A stretch of 64,000 nucleotides of DNA from CAIKMD01 sp963740675 (GCA_963740675.1 CAVUFS010000003.1:682001-746000), one strand, 5' to 3'. Counted from the stretch's first letter, positions 26,202 to 35,904 are shown. Notes: a model not told the origin generated them from the letters alone. Made by a program: numbers and translations.

Positions 26202-27134
26202 GTGTTCAAGAATTTTCGCTATGCCGGGATCGTGCTGGCCGCCGCGCTTTACGCGCTGCCCGCTGCCGCCGAAACAAAAATGACGATCGGCACCGCCGGC
26301 GGCGGCACCGCAACCGCCGCGCTCTATACGGCGAAGGAAGAGGGCTATTTCGCCAAGCGCGGGCTCGATGTGTCGATCCTCATGGGCGGGCTCGATTCCA
26401 ACATGCCCTCGGCCCTGCTCGCCCATTCGCTCGAGATCGCCGCGACCAGCGCAACCACCTATTTCCAGGCGGTCGATGGCGGGCTCGATCTCGTCGTCAT
26501 CCTCGGCGGCACGGCAACCTCGAAACGCCCGACCGACGAGGCGGTACTCGCCGCGAAGGACAGCGGCATTCACGAGCCGAAGGATTTCGTCGGCCGCAAG
26601 GTCGGCGTGCCCGGCATCGGCGCAGCCCTGCACGTCCTCTATCGCTATTGGCTGACCGAGCGCGGCGTCGATTTCCACAAGGTCGAATTCGCCGAGACGC
26701 AACTGCCGCGCATGCGCGATCTGCTCGCAGCGAAGACCGTCGATGCGGTCGTGGCGGTCAACCCCTTCATCGGCCAGATTACCGATGCCGGTGTCGGCTA
26801 TATCGCCGTGCCGCTCGCCGGCCAGATCCCGTCGGGCAAGCCGGTGATCATGTATATAGCGACACGCGAATGGGCCGATCAGCATACAAGCGAAGTCGCC
26901 GCTTTTCGCGCCAGCATCATCGAAGGCGCGGAATTCGTCGAAGCGCAGCCCGATCGCACCAAGGAAGACATCAACCGCTACGCCAAGCTGCCGCCGCAAG
27001 TGCTCAAGGTTGCGCAGATCAGCGATCAAGCGCCAAAGATCAATACCGCCGATCTTGAATGGTGGTTCGATGTCATGAAACGGCAAGGCATGCTGACCCA
27101 CGATATGGACGTGAAGAAGCTGCTCTATCCGTGA
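26202..27134 (+). CDS. ABC transporter substrate-binding protein (NitT/TauT type)
   Basis: A 310-residue periplasmic binding protein. AAGGAG ends nine bases before the GTG at 26202, which favours this start over the in-frame TTG at 26193. The product opens with the leader MFKNFRYAGIVLAAALYALP...AAA. The mature part has the family pattern (YTAKEEGYFAKRGLDVSIL, then DFVGRKVGVPGIGAALHVL). No permease or ATPase gene follows; instead mmsA and a GST gene are 16 and 26 bases downstream, implying an operon for import and oxidation of a small acid. Confidence 0.84.
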   Translation: MFKNFRYAGIVLAAALYALPAAAETKMTIGTAGGGTATAALYTAKEEGYFAKRGLDVSILMGGLDSNMPSALLAHSLEIAATSATTYFQAVDGGLDLVVILGGTATSKRPTDEAVLAAKDSGIHEPKDFVGRKVGVPGIGAALHVLYRYWLTERGVDFHKVEFAETQLPRMRDLLAAKTVDAVVAVNPFIGQITDAGVGYIAVPLAGQIPSGKPVIMYIATREWADQHTSEVAAFRASIIEGAEFVEAQPDRTKEDINRYAKLPPQVLKVAQISDQAPKINTADLEWWFDVMKRQGMLTHDMDVKKLLYP

Positions 27135-27150
27135 TGAAAGGGAATTGGTG

Positions 27151-28647
27151 ATGGTAGAGGAACTCGGGCACTTCATCGGCGGCAAACGCATCGCGGGCAA
27201 AAGCGGCCGCCATGGCGATGTCTTCAATCCCGCCACCGGCGAAGTCACAACGCACGTCGCCTTCGCCGATAGCAGCGAGATCGACGCCGCGGTCGCAGCC
27301 GCGCGCGAAGCCTTCCCTGCCTGGGCCGCGACGCCGCCCCTCACCCGCGCCCGCGTGATGTTCAAATATAAGGAGCTGCTCGAGCAGAACCGCGACAAGC
27401 TCGCACGCATGATCGGCAGCGAGCATGGCAAGGTGCTGGCCGATGCGACGGGTGAGGTCACGCGCGGCATCGAGGTGGTCGAGTTCGTCTGCGGCATTCC
27501 GCAGCTCTTGAAAGGCGAGTTCACCGAGAATATCGGCGCGAATATCAACTCTTACGGCGTGCGCCAGGCTTTGGGCGTGTGCGCCGGTATCACGCCGTTC
27601 AATTTCCCGGCGATGGTGCCGATGTGGATGTTCCCGGTCGCCATCGCTTGCGGCAACAGCTTCGTGCTGAAGCCGTCGGAGCGCGACCCCTCGCCGGCGC
27701 TGTTCCTCGCCGAGCTGCTCACGCAAGCGGGCCTGCCTCCCGGCGTGTTCAATGTCGTGAACGGCGATAAGAGCGCCGTCGATGCAATCCTCGATCATCC
27801 CGGCATCGATGCGGTGAGCTTCGTCGGCTCGACGCCGATCGCCGAGCATGTCTTCCATCGCGCCAGCGCCAACAACAAGCGCGTGCAGGCTTTGGGCGGT
27901 GCCAAGAACCACATGGTCGTGCTGCCCGATGCCGATATGGGCCAGGCGGTCGATGCGCTGATGGGCGCGGCTTACGGCTCGGCTGGCGAGCGATGCATGG
28001 CGGTGTCGGTCGCGGTCACCGTCGGCAAAGCAGGCGACGCGCTGATCGAACAGCTCACCCCGCGTGTGCAGAGTCTAAAGCTCGGCCCCTACACCGATCC
28101 CGATGCCGAGATGGGGCCGCTGGTCACGCGCGAGGCCTATGAGCGCGTGAAGCACTATGTCGATATCGGCCTGTCCGAAGGCGCCAAGCTCGTCGTCGAT
28201 GGCCGCGGCTTCACGCTGCAGGGCTACGAGAACGGCTATTTCCTCGGCGGCTGTCTCTTCGACAACGTCACGCCGCAAATGCGCATCTATAAGGAAGAGA
28301 TATTCGGTCCCGTCCTCTCCGTGATCCGCGCCGCGAATTACGAAGAGGCGCTTGGCCTCGTCAACGCGCATGAATTCGGCAACGGCGCCGCGATTTTCAC
28401 CCGCGACGGCGACGCGGCGCGCGATTTTTCCAACCGTGCCAAAATCGGCATGATCGGCGTCAACGTGCCGATCCCCGTGCCGATGGCGTTCCACTCTTTC
28501 GGCGGCTGGAAGCGCTCGCTCTTCGGCGATCACCATGTTCATGGGCCCGAAGGCGTGCGCTTCTACACCAAGCTCAAGACCGTAATATCGCGCTGGCCGA
28601 CCGGCATTCGCGCCGGCGCCGAATTCACCATGCCGACGATGCGCTAA
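27151..28647 (+). CDS. mmsA: CoA-acylating methylmalonate-semialdehyde dehydrogenase
   Basis: A 498-residue aldehyde dehydrogenase that converts methylmalonate (or malonate) semialdehyde to propionyl- (or acetyl-) CoA. The CoA-acylating subfamily marks are clear: GICAGITPFNFP-type segment (GVCAGITPFNFPAMVPMWM), ALGGAKNHMVVLPDAD in place of the usual catalytic glutamate motif, nucleophile GSAGERCMA, and FGGWKRSLFGDHHVHG near the end. AAAGGGA seven bases before the ATG at 27151 sets the start. The enzyme serves valine, inositol or beta-alanine catabolism. Confidence 0.94.
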   Translation: MVEELGHFIGGKRIAGKSGRHGDVFNPATGEVTTHVAFADSSEIDAAVAAAREAFPAWAATPPLTRARVMFKYKELLEQNRDKLARMIGSEHGKVLADATGEVTRGIEVVEFVCGIPQLLKGEFTENIGANINSYGVRQALGVCAGITPFNFPAMVPMWMFPVAIACGNSFVLKPSERDPSPALFLAELLTQAGLPPGVFNVVNGDKSAVDAILDHPGIDAVSFVGSTPIAEHVFHRASANNKRVQALGGAKNHMVVLPDADMGQAVDALMGAAYGSAGERCMAVSVAVTVGKAGDALIEQLTPRVQSLKLGPYTDPDAEMGPLVTREAYERVKHYVDIGLSEGAKLVVDGRGFTLQGYENGYFLGGCLFDNVTPQMRIYKEEIFGPVLSVIRAANYEEALGLVNAHEFGNGAAIFTRDGDAARDFSNRAKIGMIGVNVPIPVPMAFHSFGGWKRSLFGDHHVHGPEGVRFYTKLKTVISRWPTGIRAGAEFTMPTMR

Positions 28648-28673
28648 TTTTCTTTTTGCAACGGAGAAGAAGA

Positions 28674-29303
28674 ATGAAATTGCTTGGCAGCGATGGCAGC
28701 CCCTATGCCCGCAAAGCCCGTATCGCGATCGCTGAGAAAGGCGTCGCCTGCGAGTTCGTCGCGGCGAGCCCGCGCGATCCCGCTTCCGGCGTGTCTGCCG
28801 CCAATCCGCTTGGTAAAATTCCGACGCTGCTGCTCGACGACGGTACCGCCATCTTCGATTCCTCGGTCATCGCCGAATATGTCGACGGCATCGCGCCGAC
28901 GCCGAAGCTCATCCCTGACACATTCGCCGCGCGGATCGCGGTGCGGCGCTGGGAAGCTCTGGGCAATGGCCTGCTCGACGCCACCGTCAACATTATGCAT
29001 GACCGCCGCCTGCCCGAGCCCAAGCAGCAAGGCGCCGAATACGTGACGCGACAGATGCAGAAAATCGAGGCCACTCTCGCGGTGATCGACAAGACCGTGA
29101 CCGGCACCGATTTCGTTCACGGCGAGAAGTTCAGCCTGGGCGATGTCGTATGTGGCACCGCGCTCGGCTATCTCGACCGTGTGCTGCCGGAATTCGATTG
29201 GCGCGCGCGCTATGTGAATGCGAAGCGCTATGGCGCCAAGCTCGCCGCGCGGCCGTCTTTCGCGACGACCGGCTTCCTGACTGCCGAAAAACCGCCGCGC
29301 TAA
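28674..29303 (+). CDS. Glutathione S-transferase family protein
   Basis: A 209-residue GST. The thioredoxin-fold N-terminus (MKLLGSDGSPYARKARIAI) has a serine/tyrosine pair at the usual catalytic position, NPLGKIPTLLLDDG with the cis-proline, and DSSVIAEYVD with the glutathione-binding serine. The helical C-terminal domain ends with a region fitting the YliJ/YibF-type group. GGAG precedes the ATG at 28674. Third gene of the operon with the binding protein and mmsA; it may detoxify reactive aldehydes or thioesters. Confidence 0.88.
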   Translation: MKLLGSDGSPYARKARIAIAEKGVACEFVAASPRDPASGVSAANPLGKIPTLLLDDGTAIFDSSVIAEYVDGIAPTPKLIPDTFAARIAVRRWEALGNGLLDATVNIMHDRRLPEPKQQGAEYVTRQMQKIEATLAVIDKTVTGTDFVHGEKFSLGDVVCGTALGYLDRVLPEFDWRARYVNAKRYGAKLAARPSFATTGFLTAEKPPR

Positions 29304-29363
29304 GGAGAGCGCGCGGCGAGAGCTCTATCCGGCTCTATCCGACTAAGTTGAAATACCCTGACC

Positions 29364-29426
29364 GTCACCCCCGCGAAAGCGGGGGTCCAGAGCCGCACGC
29401 TGGATGCCCGCTTTCGCGGGCATGAC
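29364..29426. repeat. Dispersed palindromic repeat, family A (copy 1)
   Basis: A palindrome with arms CCCGCGAAAGCGGGGGTCCAG and its near-complement GATGCCCGCTTTCGCGGGCAT, flanked by GTCAC and ATGAC. Other copies are at 45474, 46984 and 59109. Each arm is itself palindromic (CCCGC...GCGGG), so both strands could form two stem-loops. Confidence 0.9.
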
Positions 29427-29516
29427 GAGGAAGCAAAAGCTACGAAAGCGGCTTCTATCTGCGACTTCGCTCTCGAACGATCAGTTCAAAACGCCCGTCA
29501 CATATTAGCCAAAACC

Positions 29517-30476
29517 TTAGTGCCCCCAGGTGTTGTCGTAGTCGCGTTTGTCTTCGTCGGTGAGATATTTTTCCTCGATCTCGCGCACGCGCTTGGTATT
29601 GGTCAGCACCGACTGTTCGACCGGGCCCCACTTGCTGTTGGTCCCGACTTTGCGCATGGCACGGTCATCGATATAGGCGCCGCCCATCTCGCGCATGTCG
29701 TTGAGCTTCTCCCATGAGGCCTGCAGGCCCCAGGTCGCGGCGATGGTCGGATACATGACCATGCAGGCGCCAAGATCGGCATATTCCTGGTTGGTCGGCG
29801 CGGGCTCGATCGTATTGGCCCAGAGCGCGAAGACGGGAGCCGGGACTTCCTTGCAGGCACGCTTCAATTGCTCGCGCGTCTCGCACGAGTTCAGCCAGAT
29901 GAAATCGGCGCCACCTTCGGTCACGTAGGCGATGGAGCGCTCGAGCGCCTGATCGAAATTGCCGCCCTCGGCGCCCAGGACATCGGTGCGGGCACAGATG
30001 ACGAATTCCGGGTCCATCTCGTTACGCGCGGCAACGGCTGCCTTCAGCTTGCCGATATGTTCCGCCATCGGCACGCAGCGCCGTCCCGCCATGGTCGCGG
30101 ATTTTTTCGGCGCTTCCTGATCCTCAAGCTGCATGCCCGCCGCACCCGAGCGGCACACCTCGCGCACCGCATAATCGGCGTTGACCGCATTGCCGTAGCC
30201 GGTGTCGCAATCGACGAAGATCGGGATATCGCAGATGGCCGCCGCATGGCGCACGTGATCGACCACGTCGCGCAGCCCGATGAAGCCGTTGTCGGGCACA
30301 CCCAACAGGAAGGCCGACATCTGCGAACCGGCGAAAAAGAAGGACTCGAACCCCGCACGCTCGGCCATCTTGGCATAGAGCGGCGAGAAGCCGCCCGGCA
30401 TCACGGTGCAACGCCGACCCGTTAGGAGCTCGCGGAATTTTTTGCGTTTGGCGCGGACGGCATCATGCGCATTCAT
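29517..30476 (-). CDS. Isocitrate lyase/PEP mutase superfamily enzyme
   Basis: A 319-residue TIM-barrel lyase of the PEP mutase/2-methylisocitrate lyase superfamily. Metal and substrate regions FVDCDTGYGNAVNADY, GMQLEDQEAPKK and VICARTDVLGAEG are intact. The catalytic loop reads PKKSATMAGRRC instead of the isocitrate lyase KKCGH signature, so it is unlikely to be a true isocitrate lyase. Dimethylmalate lyase-, oxaloacetate decarboxylase- or carboxyphosphonate mutase-like activity fits better. It lies 43 bases downstream of the gentisate dioxygenase gene on the same strand. Confidence 0.85.
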   Translation of the reverse strand: MNAHDAVRAKRKKFRELLTGRRCTVMPGGFSPLYAKMAERAGFESFFFAGSQMSAFLLGVPDNGFIGLRDVVDHVRHAAAICDIPIFVDCDTGYGNAVNADYAVREVCRSGAAGMQLEDQEAPKKSATMAGRRCVPMAEHIGKLKAAVAARNEMDPEFVICARTDVLGAEGGNFDQALERSIAYVTEGGADFIWLNSCETREQLKRACKEVPAPVFALWANTIEPAPTNQEYADLGACMVMYPTIAATWGLQASWEKLNDMREMGGAYIDDRAMRKVGTNSKWGPVEQSVLTNTKRVREIEEKYLTDEDKRDYDNTWGH

Positions 30477-30519
30477 AACAAGGCCCCCTATTGGATTATT
30501 GAAGTTCGACCGAACGGTC

Positions 30520-31501
30520 CTAATCCGCTTCGAATTTATAGAAGCGCGCGAATTTCATCAGCGGCTCGTCCGACATGCAGAAAAGCTGCGCATCGCTGCT
30601 CGCTCTATGCTCGACCTTCGTCCAGGTCGGCACGCAGAAATTGTCGCCGCGCTGCCACGCGATCCGCGTGTCGCCGGCAATGGTCTCGCCGCTACCTTCC
30701 ATGACGCAGAAGATCTGGTTAGTCGTCGAACGCTGCCGCCGCGTCTTGGTGCCCGAGGCGAGCCGCTCCACCGTCAGCAGCATGGTCGGCATGGTCGGCG
30801 CGTCCAAGGTGATGCGCGGACCGTGGAAACCTTCATTGTCGGCGATCGCCTTGTCGAGACGACGCGCGATGTCATCGCGCGAGAAGCGATAGGGCGAGCT
30901 CGTCACCTCTTTGGGGCTCGGATCGAAGCGGACAGGCATTGTCCTCATAGAACATATTCTCGAGGCCGCGTACCAGCGGGACATCAAGCCCATCAAACCA
31001 ATAAGCCGCCTCGTCGCCATCATGACCATGCTCATGCCAGCACCAGCCGGGCGTCAGCACGACATCGCCGGTTTCCATCGGCGTCTTCTCGCCGTCGACC
31101 GTTGAATAAGCACCCTTCGCGTCAATGATCACCCGCAACGCATGCGCGGTGTGACGATGCGACGGCGCCTTCTCGCCCGGCAGAATCATTTGATAGGCGC
31201 TGACGAGAGTCTTCGTCGTCATCACGCCTTTTCCCGGGATCGGATTGCACATGACAAGATTGCGCCGCTCGGCCAGCGACACATCGATCAACCGGCCTGC
31301 CGCATCGAGCGCCGCCTTGCACAAATCGTAGCGCCAATGCGCCGGCACATAATCCGATTGTTGCTTCTCCGCCGGCGCGGTCTCGTCGCGCCGCAGCCAG
31401 CCGGGCGTCGAGCTCATCTTACCGGTTTCTTCGTAGAGCGCATCGAGATTCGGCACATTGCGGATCGCCGCGATCCGATCGCTCATCGCACCGTCTGCCA
31501 T
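30520..31501 (-). pseudogene. Gentisate 1,2-dioxygenase-like bicupin, frameshifted
   Basis: Two overlapping frames together give a full bicupin of about 327 residues. The first (from 31501) carries the N-terminal cupin with PSHRHTAHALRVII and PGWCWHEHGHDG, the iron ligands expected for gentisate 1,2-dioxygenase. The second carries the C-terminal cupin (TTNQIFCVMEGSGET, FCVPTWTKVEH). The join is near 30930-30940, where one base appears missing (expected N-A-P-V-R-F-D-P). The enzyme would open the gentisate ring. Residues around the break are conserved, so the lesion is recent or an assembly error. Confidence 0.82.
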
Positions 31502-31665
31502 CGCAACCTCCTCATAGGCTGATACTTTCGTGGTAACGCGAAACCCTGGTCAGCCTTCTATAATTGTTGCGAGCGGCGCCGGCTTAAGCAAGAGCTGCAA
31601 CTGCGCCGCTCCCGGGGAACCTTTTCGGTCGCCCCGTGTCCAATGCGTGGCAAAGGGAGAATTCG

Positions 31666-33198
31666 ATGAGTGACGCACAGTCGACGACCGGACCCGATCT
31701 GGCGGCGGGCATTGCGGCCAGCGAGCTCGCCGAAGGCCAGATGCTCACCGGACATGTCGGTGAGGAAAACGTGCTGCTCGCCCGGAGCGGCAGCGAAATC
31801 TTCGCCATCGGCGCGACGTGCTCGCATTACGGCGGACCGCTCGGCGACGGCCTTTTCACCGGCGACGCGGTGCATTGCCCGTGGCATCACGCCTGTTTCA
31901 GCATCCGCACCGGCGAAGCACTGCACGCACCGGCCCTCAGCCCGCTGGCTTGCTGGTCGGTCGAGCAGCGCGACGGCAAGATCTTCGTGCACGACAAAAA
32001 GCCGGAAGCACCGAAGAAATCCCTTGGTGCGGCGACGTCGGCGGTGCCGGGAAAGATCGTCATTATCGGCGGCGGCGCTGCCGGCGTTGCCGCTGCGGAG
32101 CGCTTGCGCCGCGAAGGCTACGCCAACAGCATCGTCATGGTCAGCGACGACGAAGTACCGCCGGTCGACCGGCCGAATTTGTCGAAAGACTACCTCGCCG
32201 GCAACGCGCCCGAAGAGTGGATGCCGCTGCGGCCCGACGATTTCTATTCCGGCAATCAGATCGATTTGCGGCTCAAAACGGCCGTCACAGCGATCGACCC
32301 GCGCGCCCGCGAAGTCACGCTCGGTAATGGCAGCAAGCTTCCCTATGACCGCCTGCTTCTGGCCACCGGCGCCGAGCCGATAAGGCTTCCCCTGCCCGGC
32401 GCGGATCTACCGCATGTGTTCACGTTGCGCACGCTGGCGGATTCCCGCGCCATCATCGCGCGCGCCACGAATGCAAGCCGCGCGGTGGTGATCGGCGCGA
32501 GCTTCATCGGACTCGAAGCGGCGGCAGCGCTGCGCAATCGCAACATCGAAGTCCATGTCGTCGCGCCCGAGAAGGTGCCGATGGAGCGTATTCTCGGCGC
32601 CGAGATGGGCGCGTTCGTGCGCGCGCTGCATCAGGAACACGGCGTCATCTTCCACCTCGAGAACACGCCGAGCGCGATCGACGCCAAACAGGTCACGCTG
32701 CAAAGCGGCAGCATGATCGAGGCCGATCTCGTGATCATGGGCGTCGGCGTGCGGCCGCGCATGGCACTTGCCGAGAAAGCGGGACTCAAGATCGATCGCG
32801 GCGTGGTCGTCGACCGATATCTCCAAACCAGCGCGCCGGAGATTTTCGCCGCGGGTGATATCGCACGCTGGCCCGACCGGCATAGCGGCCAGCCGATCCG
32901 CGTCGAGCATTGGGTCGTCGCCGAGCGCCAGGGTCAGACCGCTGCGTTCAACCTGCTGGGTCAGCGCGTGCCGTTCGACGCCGTGCCGTTCTTCTGGAGC
33001 CAGCATTACGACGTGCCGATCAATTATGTCGGCCATGCCGAAAGCTGGGACGAGATCGCTGTCGACGGCAACATCGCCGGCCGCGATTGCGTGCTGCGCT
33101 ATAAGAAGGGCGGACGCGTGCTTGCCGTGACCTCGATCTATCGCGATCGCGAGAGCCTCGAAGCCGAAGTCGCGATGGAGCGCGGGAAGAACCCTTAG
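31666..33198 (+). CDS. Rieske-FAD fusion oxidoreductase (ferredoxin reductase-like)
   Basis: A 510-residue two-part protein. An N-terminal Rieske [2Fe-2S] domain (CSHYGGPL and CPWHHACFS, about residues 47-70) is fused to a FAD/NAD(H) reductase: IIGGGAAGVAAAERLRREG, VVIGASFIGLEAAAALR and FAAGDIARW. The layout is that of AIFM3-type and bacterial ferredoxin-NAD reductases serving oxygenases. GGGAGA precedes the ATG at 31666. It could supply electrons to the oxygenase at 15003, but that is inference. Its stop overlaps the stop of the convergent lipoprotein gene. Confidence 0.9.
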   Translation: MSDAQSTTGPDLAAGIAASELAEGQMLTGHVGEENVLLARSGSEIFAIGATCSHYGGPLGDGLFTGDAVHCPWHHACFSIRTGEALHAPALSPLACWSVEQRDGKIFVHDKKPEAPKKSLGAATSAVPGKIVIIGGGAAGVAAAERLRREGYANSIVMVSDDEVPPVDRPNLSKDYLAGNAPEEWMPLRPDDFYSGNQIDLRLKTAVTAIDPRAREVTLGNGSKLPYDRLLLATGAEPIRLPLPGADLPHVFTLRTLADSRAIIARATNASRAVVIGASFIGLEAAAALRNRNIEVHVVAPEKVPMERILGAEMGAFVRALHQEHGVIFHLENTPSAIDAKQVTLQSGSMIEADLVIMGVGVRPRMALAEKAGLKIDRGVVVDRYLQTSAPEIFAAGDIARWPDRHSGQPIRVEHWVVAERQGQTAAFNLLGQRVPFDAVPFFWSQHYDVPINYVGHAESWDEIAVDGNIAGRDCVLRYKKGGRVLAVTSIYRDRESLEAEVAMERGKNP

Positions 33199-34031
33199 GG
33201 CGACGACGGCGTTGTAGCGGCCGGAGGCGAAGATGCAGGTGCGTCAGGCGGCGACGCCGGCGCGGGCTGTTGCGGAGCCGGTGTAGAAGTGGGCGTATTC
33301 GCCGGTACAGGCTGATCGCTCGGCGTTTTTGCTGCATCCGCCGAAGACGGCGCCGGCGGCGCGCTCGCCGCACTGTTCGTGACTGATGCCGGGGCCGATG
33401 CCGGCGCTGCCACCGCGGTGGTCGACGTCACGGTCGTCGCTGTCGCTGGTGTGGACGCGGGTGCCACAGGTTCCGCTGGTGGAGGTGGAGCGGCCACGGC
33501 CGCCTTCTCTTTCTCCGTATCCTGCTTTTGATCGGCTTTCGGCGCAGGCGTCGGATCGTCAAACGACGCCGTCGCGTAATCGGGGATGATGCGCGCTTGC
33601 TTGCCTTCGATGACGAGAACCTTCTGACCGATCGGGATCGGCGTCGGTTCGCGCTGCGTCACCGAGACGAGATCGCCTTTCGGCTGGCGCACGATGTATT
33701 CCCAGCCCTTCGTATCGCCGGTCGCATGCTGGAGGGTCGCGCCGACCACGCCGCCGACAATCGTGCCGCCCAGCGCGGCAAGCGCTGTCGGCACGGTCGG
33801 CGAACTGAGCTCAGCACCGAGAATGCCGCCGGCCGCGCCGCCGGTCACGGTGCCGACCGAGCCGTCGTCGCTGATCCGCACTTCGCGATAGCCGACGACG
33901 ATACCGGTATCGACCTTGTTCGCCTGCTGGACCGCCGAGCCGTTATAGGTGTTAGGCGAATAGTCCGGCGAGCAGCCGGCCAACGCAATGCTCGCAAAAG
34001 CACAAAAGCCGAGCGTGAATGACTTTGTCAC
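33195..34031 (-). CDS. Lipoprotein with glycine-zipper domain and Pro/Ala-rich tail
   Basis: A 278-residue outer-membrane lipoprotein. The GTG at 34031 follows AAGGG and opens a leader with lipobox LAGC (SIALAGCSPDY). Residues about 50-110 form a glycine-zipper 2TM-like domain (VTGGAAGGILGAELS, GGTIVGGVVGATLQH) as in SlyB/17-kDa antigens, then a short beta domain (EYIVRQPKGDLVSVTQ, VLVIEGKQARIIPDY). The last 120 residues are low-complexity Pro/Ala/Thr/Ser, perhaps spanning the peptidoglycan. It probably contributes to envelope integrity. Confidence 0.83.
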   Translation of the reverse strand: MTKSFTLGFCAFASIALAGCSPDYSPNTYNGSAVQQANKVDTGIVVGYREVRISDDGSVGTVTGGAAGGILGAELSSPTVPTALAALGGTIVGGVVGATLQHATGDTKGWEYIVRQPKGDLVSVTQREPTPIPIGQKVLVIEGKQARIIPDYATASFDDPTPAPKADQKQDTEKEKAAVAAPPPPAEPVAPASTPATATTVTSTTAVAAPASAPASVTNSAASAPPAPSSADAAKTPSDQPVPANTPTSTPAPQQPAPASPPDAPASSPPAATTPSSP

Positions 34032-34232
34032 GAAAACCCTTCGCCTTCGATGGTGCTCACAGAATTCGGCTGATGGGCGCGCAATCCTTCTCGACATGGC
34101 GGAGTCGGGAGAAAGCGTCAAAGAAATCGGCCGAAAATCCCCTCACTCGCCCGCAAGACTAACAAGAATTTTCGCAGGGTGTAACCCGCGAAATGCCGCG
34201 TGCACTGACACGCGGTGTCGCGCCGTATGCGT

Positions 34233-34769
34233 TCAATCCTGCGGCTTTTTGTCCGGCTCTTCTTGCTCCTCGTAACGGCAACCGAGCGCCTCGGCCAACC
34301 GCTTTCCCTGGATCGCCATGCCCCACATCAATGAGCAGATGGTGGACACGGGAACCTTCTTGCCGTCCCTGAGCCTCAGCTCGATGCGATCGGGCAGCAG
34401 CAGTTGCGCGCGCCGTTGCGGCGTCAACACGACGGCGTCGATCATATCTACCGAGATGACAAGCGGCCGCTCGTCGTTTTGCTTCCATAAACTGAAGCGG
34501 TCGAGCAGAAGCCGCCGCGCCGCATGATCGACTGTCAGCGAACTCGCCGTCCAGCCGATCGCGCCCCAAAGCCCGGCACCAATCACGCCGAGGCCGAAGA
34601 GCGCCCCGGTCCAATCGGTACCCGGCGCCCAGGGTTTGAACGTGGTCGCATTGTTGAAGAGAAACCAACCACAGATCGAGCAGAAGACGAAACACGCGAG
34701 GACCGGACCCCACGGATCGCAACGCATCGTGACAGATGATTGGCTTGAAACCGGCGCAATCGACGGCAT
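34233..34769 (-). CDS. Membrane protein of unknown function, 178 residues
   Basis: Two transmembrane segments (about residues 23-43 and 52-74) precede a cytoplasmic domain with the segments LTVDHAARRLLLDRFSLW and IELRLRDGKKVPVSTICSL, which recall a PH-like beta sandwich. GGGGGAG eight bases before the ATG supports the start at 34769. The C-terminus is strongly charged (EEQEEPDKKPQD). It is followed 74 bases upstream on the same strand by the AI-2E-family gene. No named family is recognised. Confidence 0.65.
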   Translation of the reverse strand: MPSIAPVSSQSSVTMRCDPWGPVLACFVFCSICGWFLFNNATTFKPWAPGTDWTGALFGLGVIGAGLWGAIGWTASSLTVDHAARRLLLDRFSLWKQNDERPLVISVDMIDAVVLTPQRRAQLLLPDRIELRLRDGKKVPVSTICSLMWGMAIQGKRLAEALGCRYEEQEEPDKKPQD

Positions 34770-34842
34770 CCCCCGCGGCTCCCCCGAACCGTTGTCGTTG
34801 ACGCGGTATTTGGTGGATCGGCCTCGCGCCAGTCAACCGGCC

Positions 34843-35904
34843 TTACGCGGGCGCGCGATCTTCGGCGATCCATTCCATCGCCAGCTCATAGGCCACGGCG
34901 AGCACGATCGGACCGATGAAAATCCCGATCAGACCGAAAGCGAGAAGACCGCCGACAACGCCGAGCAGCACGAGAAGCAGCGACAGATGAGCGCCGCGCG
35001 TGATCAGCAACGGCCGCAAGATGTTGTCGAGCGTCATCGCCGGAACGGTAAAGGCCAGCAGTATCGTCCCGCCGGTCACGTCGCCCGCGGCGTACATCCA
35101 AATCATTGCCGGGATGAGAACGAGCCCCGCGCCGAGTTGTGCGATGCAGAGGATGAAGGTCAGCGCCGCCAATATTTGAACGAAAGGAACGCCTGCGAGC
35201 ACCAGCCCCAGCGTTGCGATCGCGGCCTGGACGATCGCCGTCACCACGACACCGAGCGCAACGCTGCGGGTTGCCTGCATAGCAAGGCGGATCGAGCGCT
35301 CGCCGCGATCGCCGGCGAGCCGGTGGCTGAAACGCAGCACGATCATGCCAGCCGCTTCGCCGCGCGCATACAGCACGGCGGCGAACAACAGCGCGAGCAC
35401 GAATTGCACGAGAATTAGCCCGAGATCACCGAGCGCGCGGATCACCCACTCGGCCGCCCCGCCGGCGTAAGGCCGAAGCTTCGACAAGATCTCGCCGAGA
35501 TCCGTGTTAACGACATCCTGCCAGAGACGGGCCGCCGAGCCGCCGACGAGCGGTAGCCCGCTCAGCCAAGCGGGCGGCGCCGGCAGCTCCGTCGCCGTCA
35601 GCAATTGCTGCACCCAATCCTTGAGTAGTCCGGCATTGCCGACGATCGCATCGACAGCGAACCAGAGAGGTGCAAGAAGAATCACGACGAGGACAAGCGT
35701 CATGATCGCGACGGCAAGGCTGCGCTTCCCCCAGAGGAGATGCTGGAGGCGCAGCAGGAGCGGCCAGGTCGCGATCACCAGCGCCGTCGCCCAAATCATC
35801 GCCGAGAGAAATGGACGCAAGATCAGGAACGCGGCGGCAAGCAGCGCGGCAAAGAACAACGCAATGAGCATGACTCTCGGCAGATCTATCCGCGCTTCGG
35901 TCAT
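34843..35904 (-). CDS. AI-2E family transporter
   Basis: A 353-residue inner-membrane protein of the AI-2E/PerM family with about seven or eight hydrophobic helices. Typical elements are the N-terminal two-helix hairpin (MLIALFFAALLAAAFLILRPF), a soluble middle region, and the conserved C-terminal block (AGVPFVQILAALTFILCIAQLG, FIGPIVLAVAYELAMEW). Members export signals or act as Na+/H+ antiporters; the substrate here is unknown. It is close to the YdiK-type subgroup. Confidence 0.9.
   Translation of the reverse strand: MTEARIDLPRVMLIALFFAALLAAAFLILRPFLSAMIWATALVIATWPLLLRLQHLLWGKRSLAVAIMTLVLVVILLAPLWFAVDAIVGNAGLLKDWVQQLLTATELPAPPAWLSGLPLVGGSAARLWQDVVNTDLGEILSKLRPYAGGAAEWVIRALGDLGLILVQFVLALLFAAVLYARGEAAGMIVLRFSHRLAGDRGERSIRLAMQATRSVALGVVVTAIVQAAIATLGLVLAGVPFVQILAALTFILCIAQLGAGLVLIPAMIWMYAAGDVTGGTILLAFTVPAMTLDNILRPLLITRGAHLSLLLVLLGVVGGLLAFGLIGIFIGPIVLAVAYELAMEWIAEDRAPA

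Noticed and set aside
29517..30476. Annotation as isocitrate lyase (aceA)
   Set aside because: Too short for aceA and lacking KKCGH; only superfamily membership is supported.
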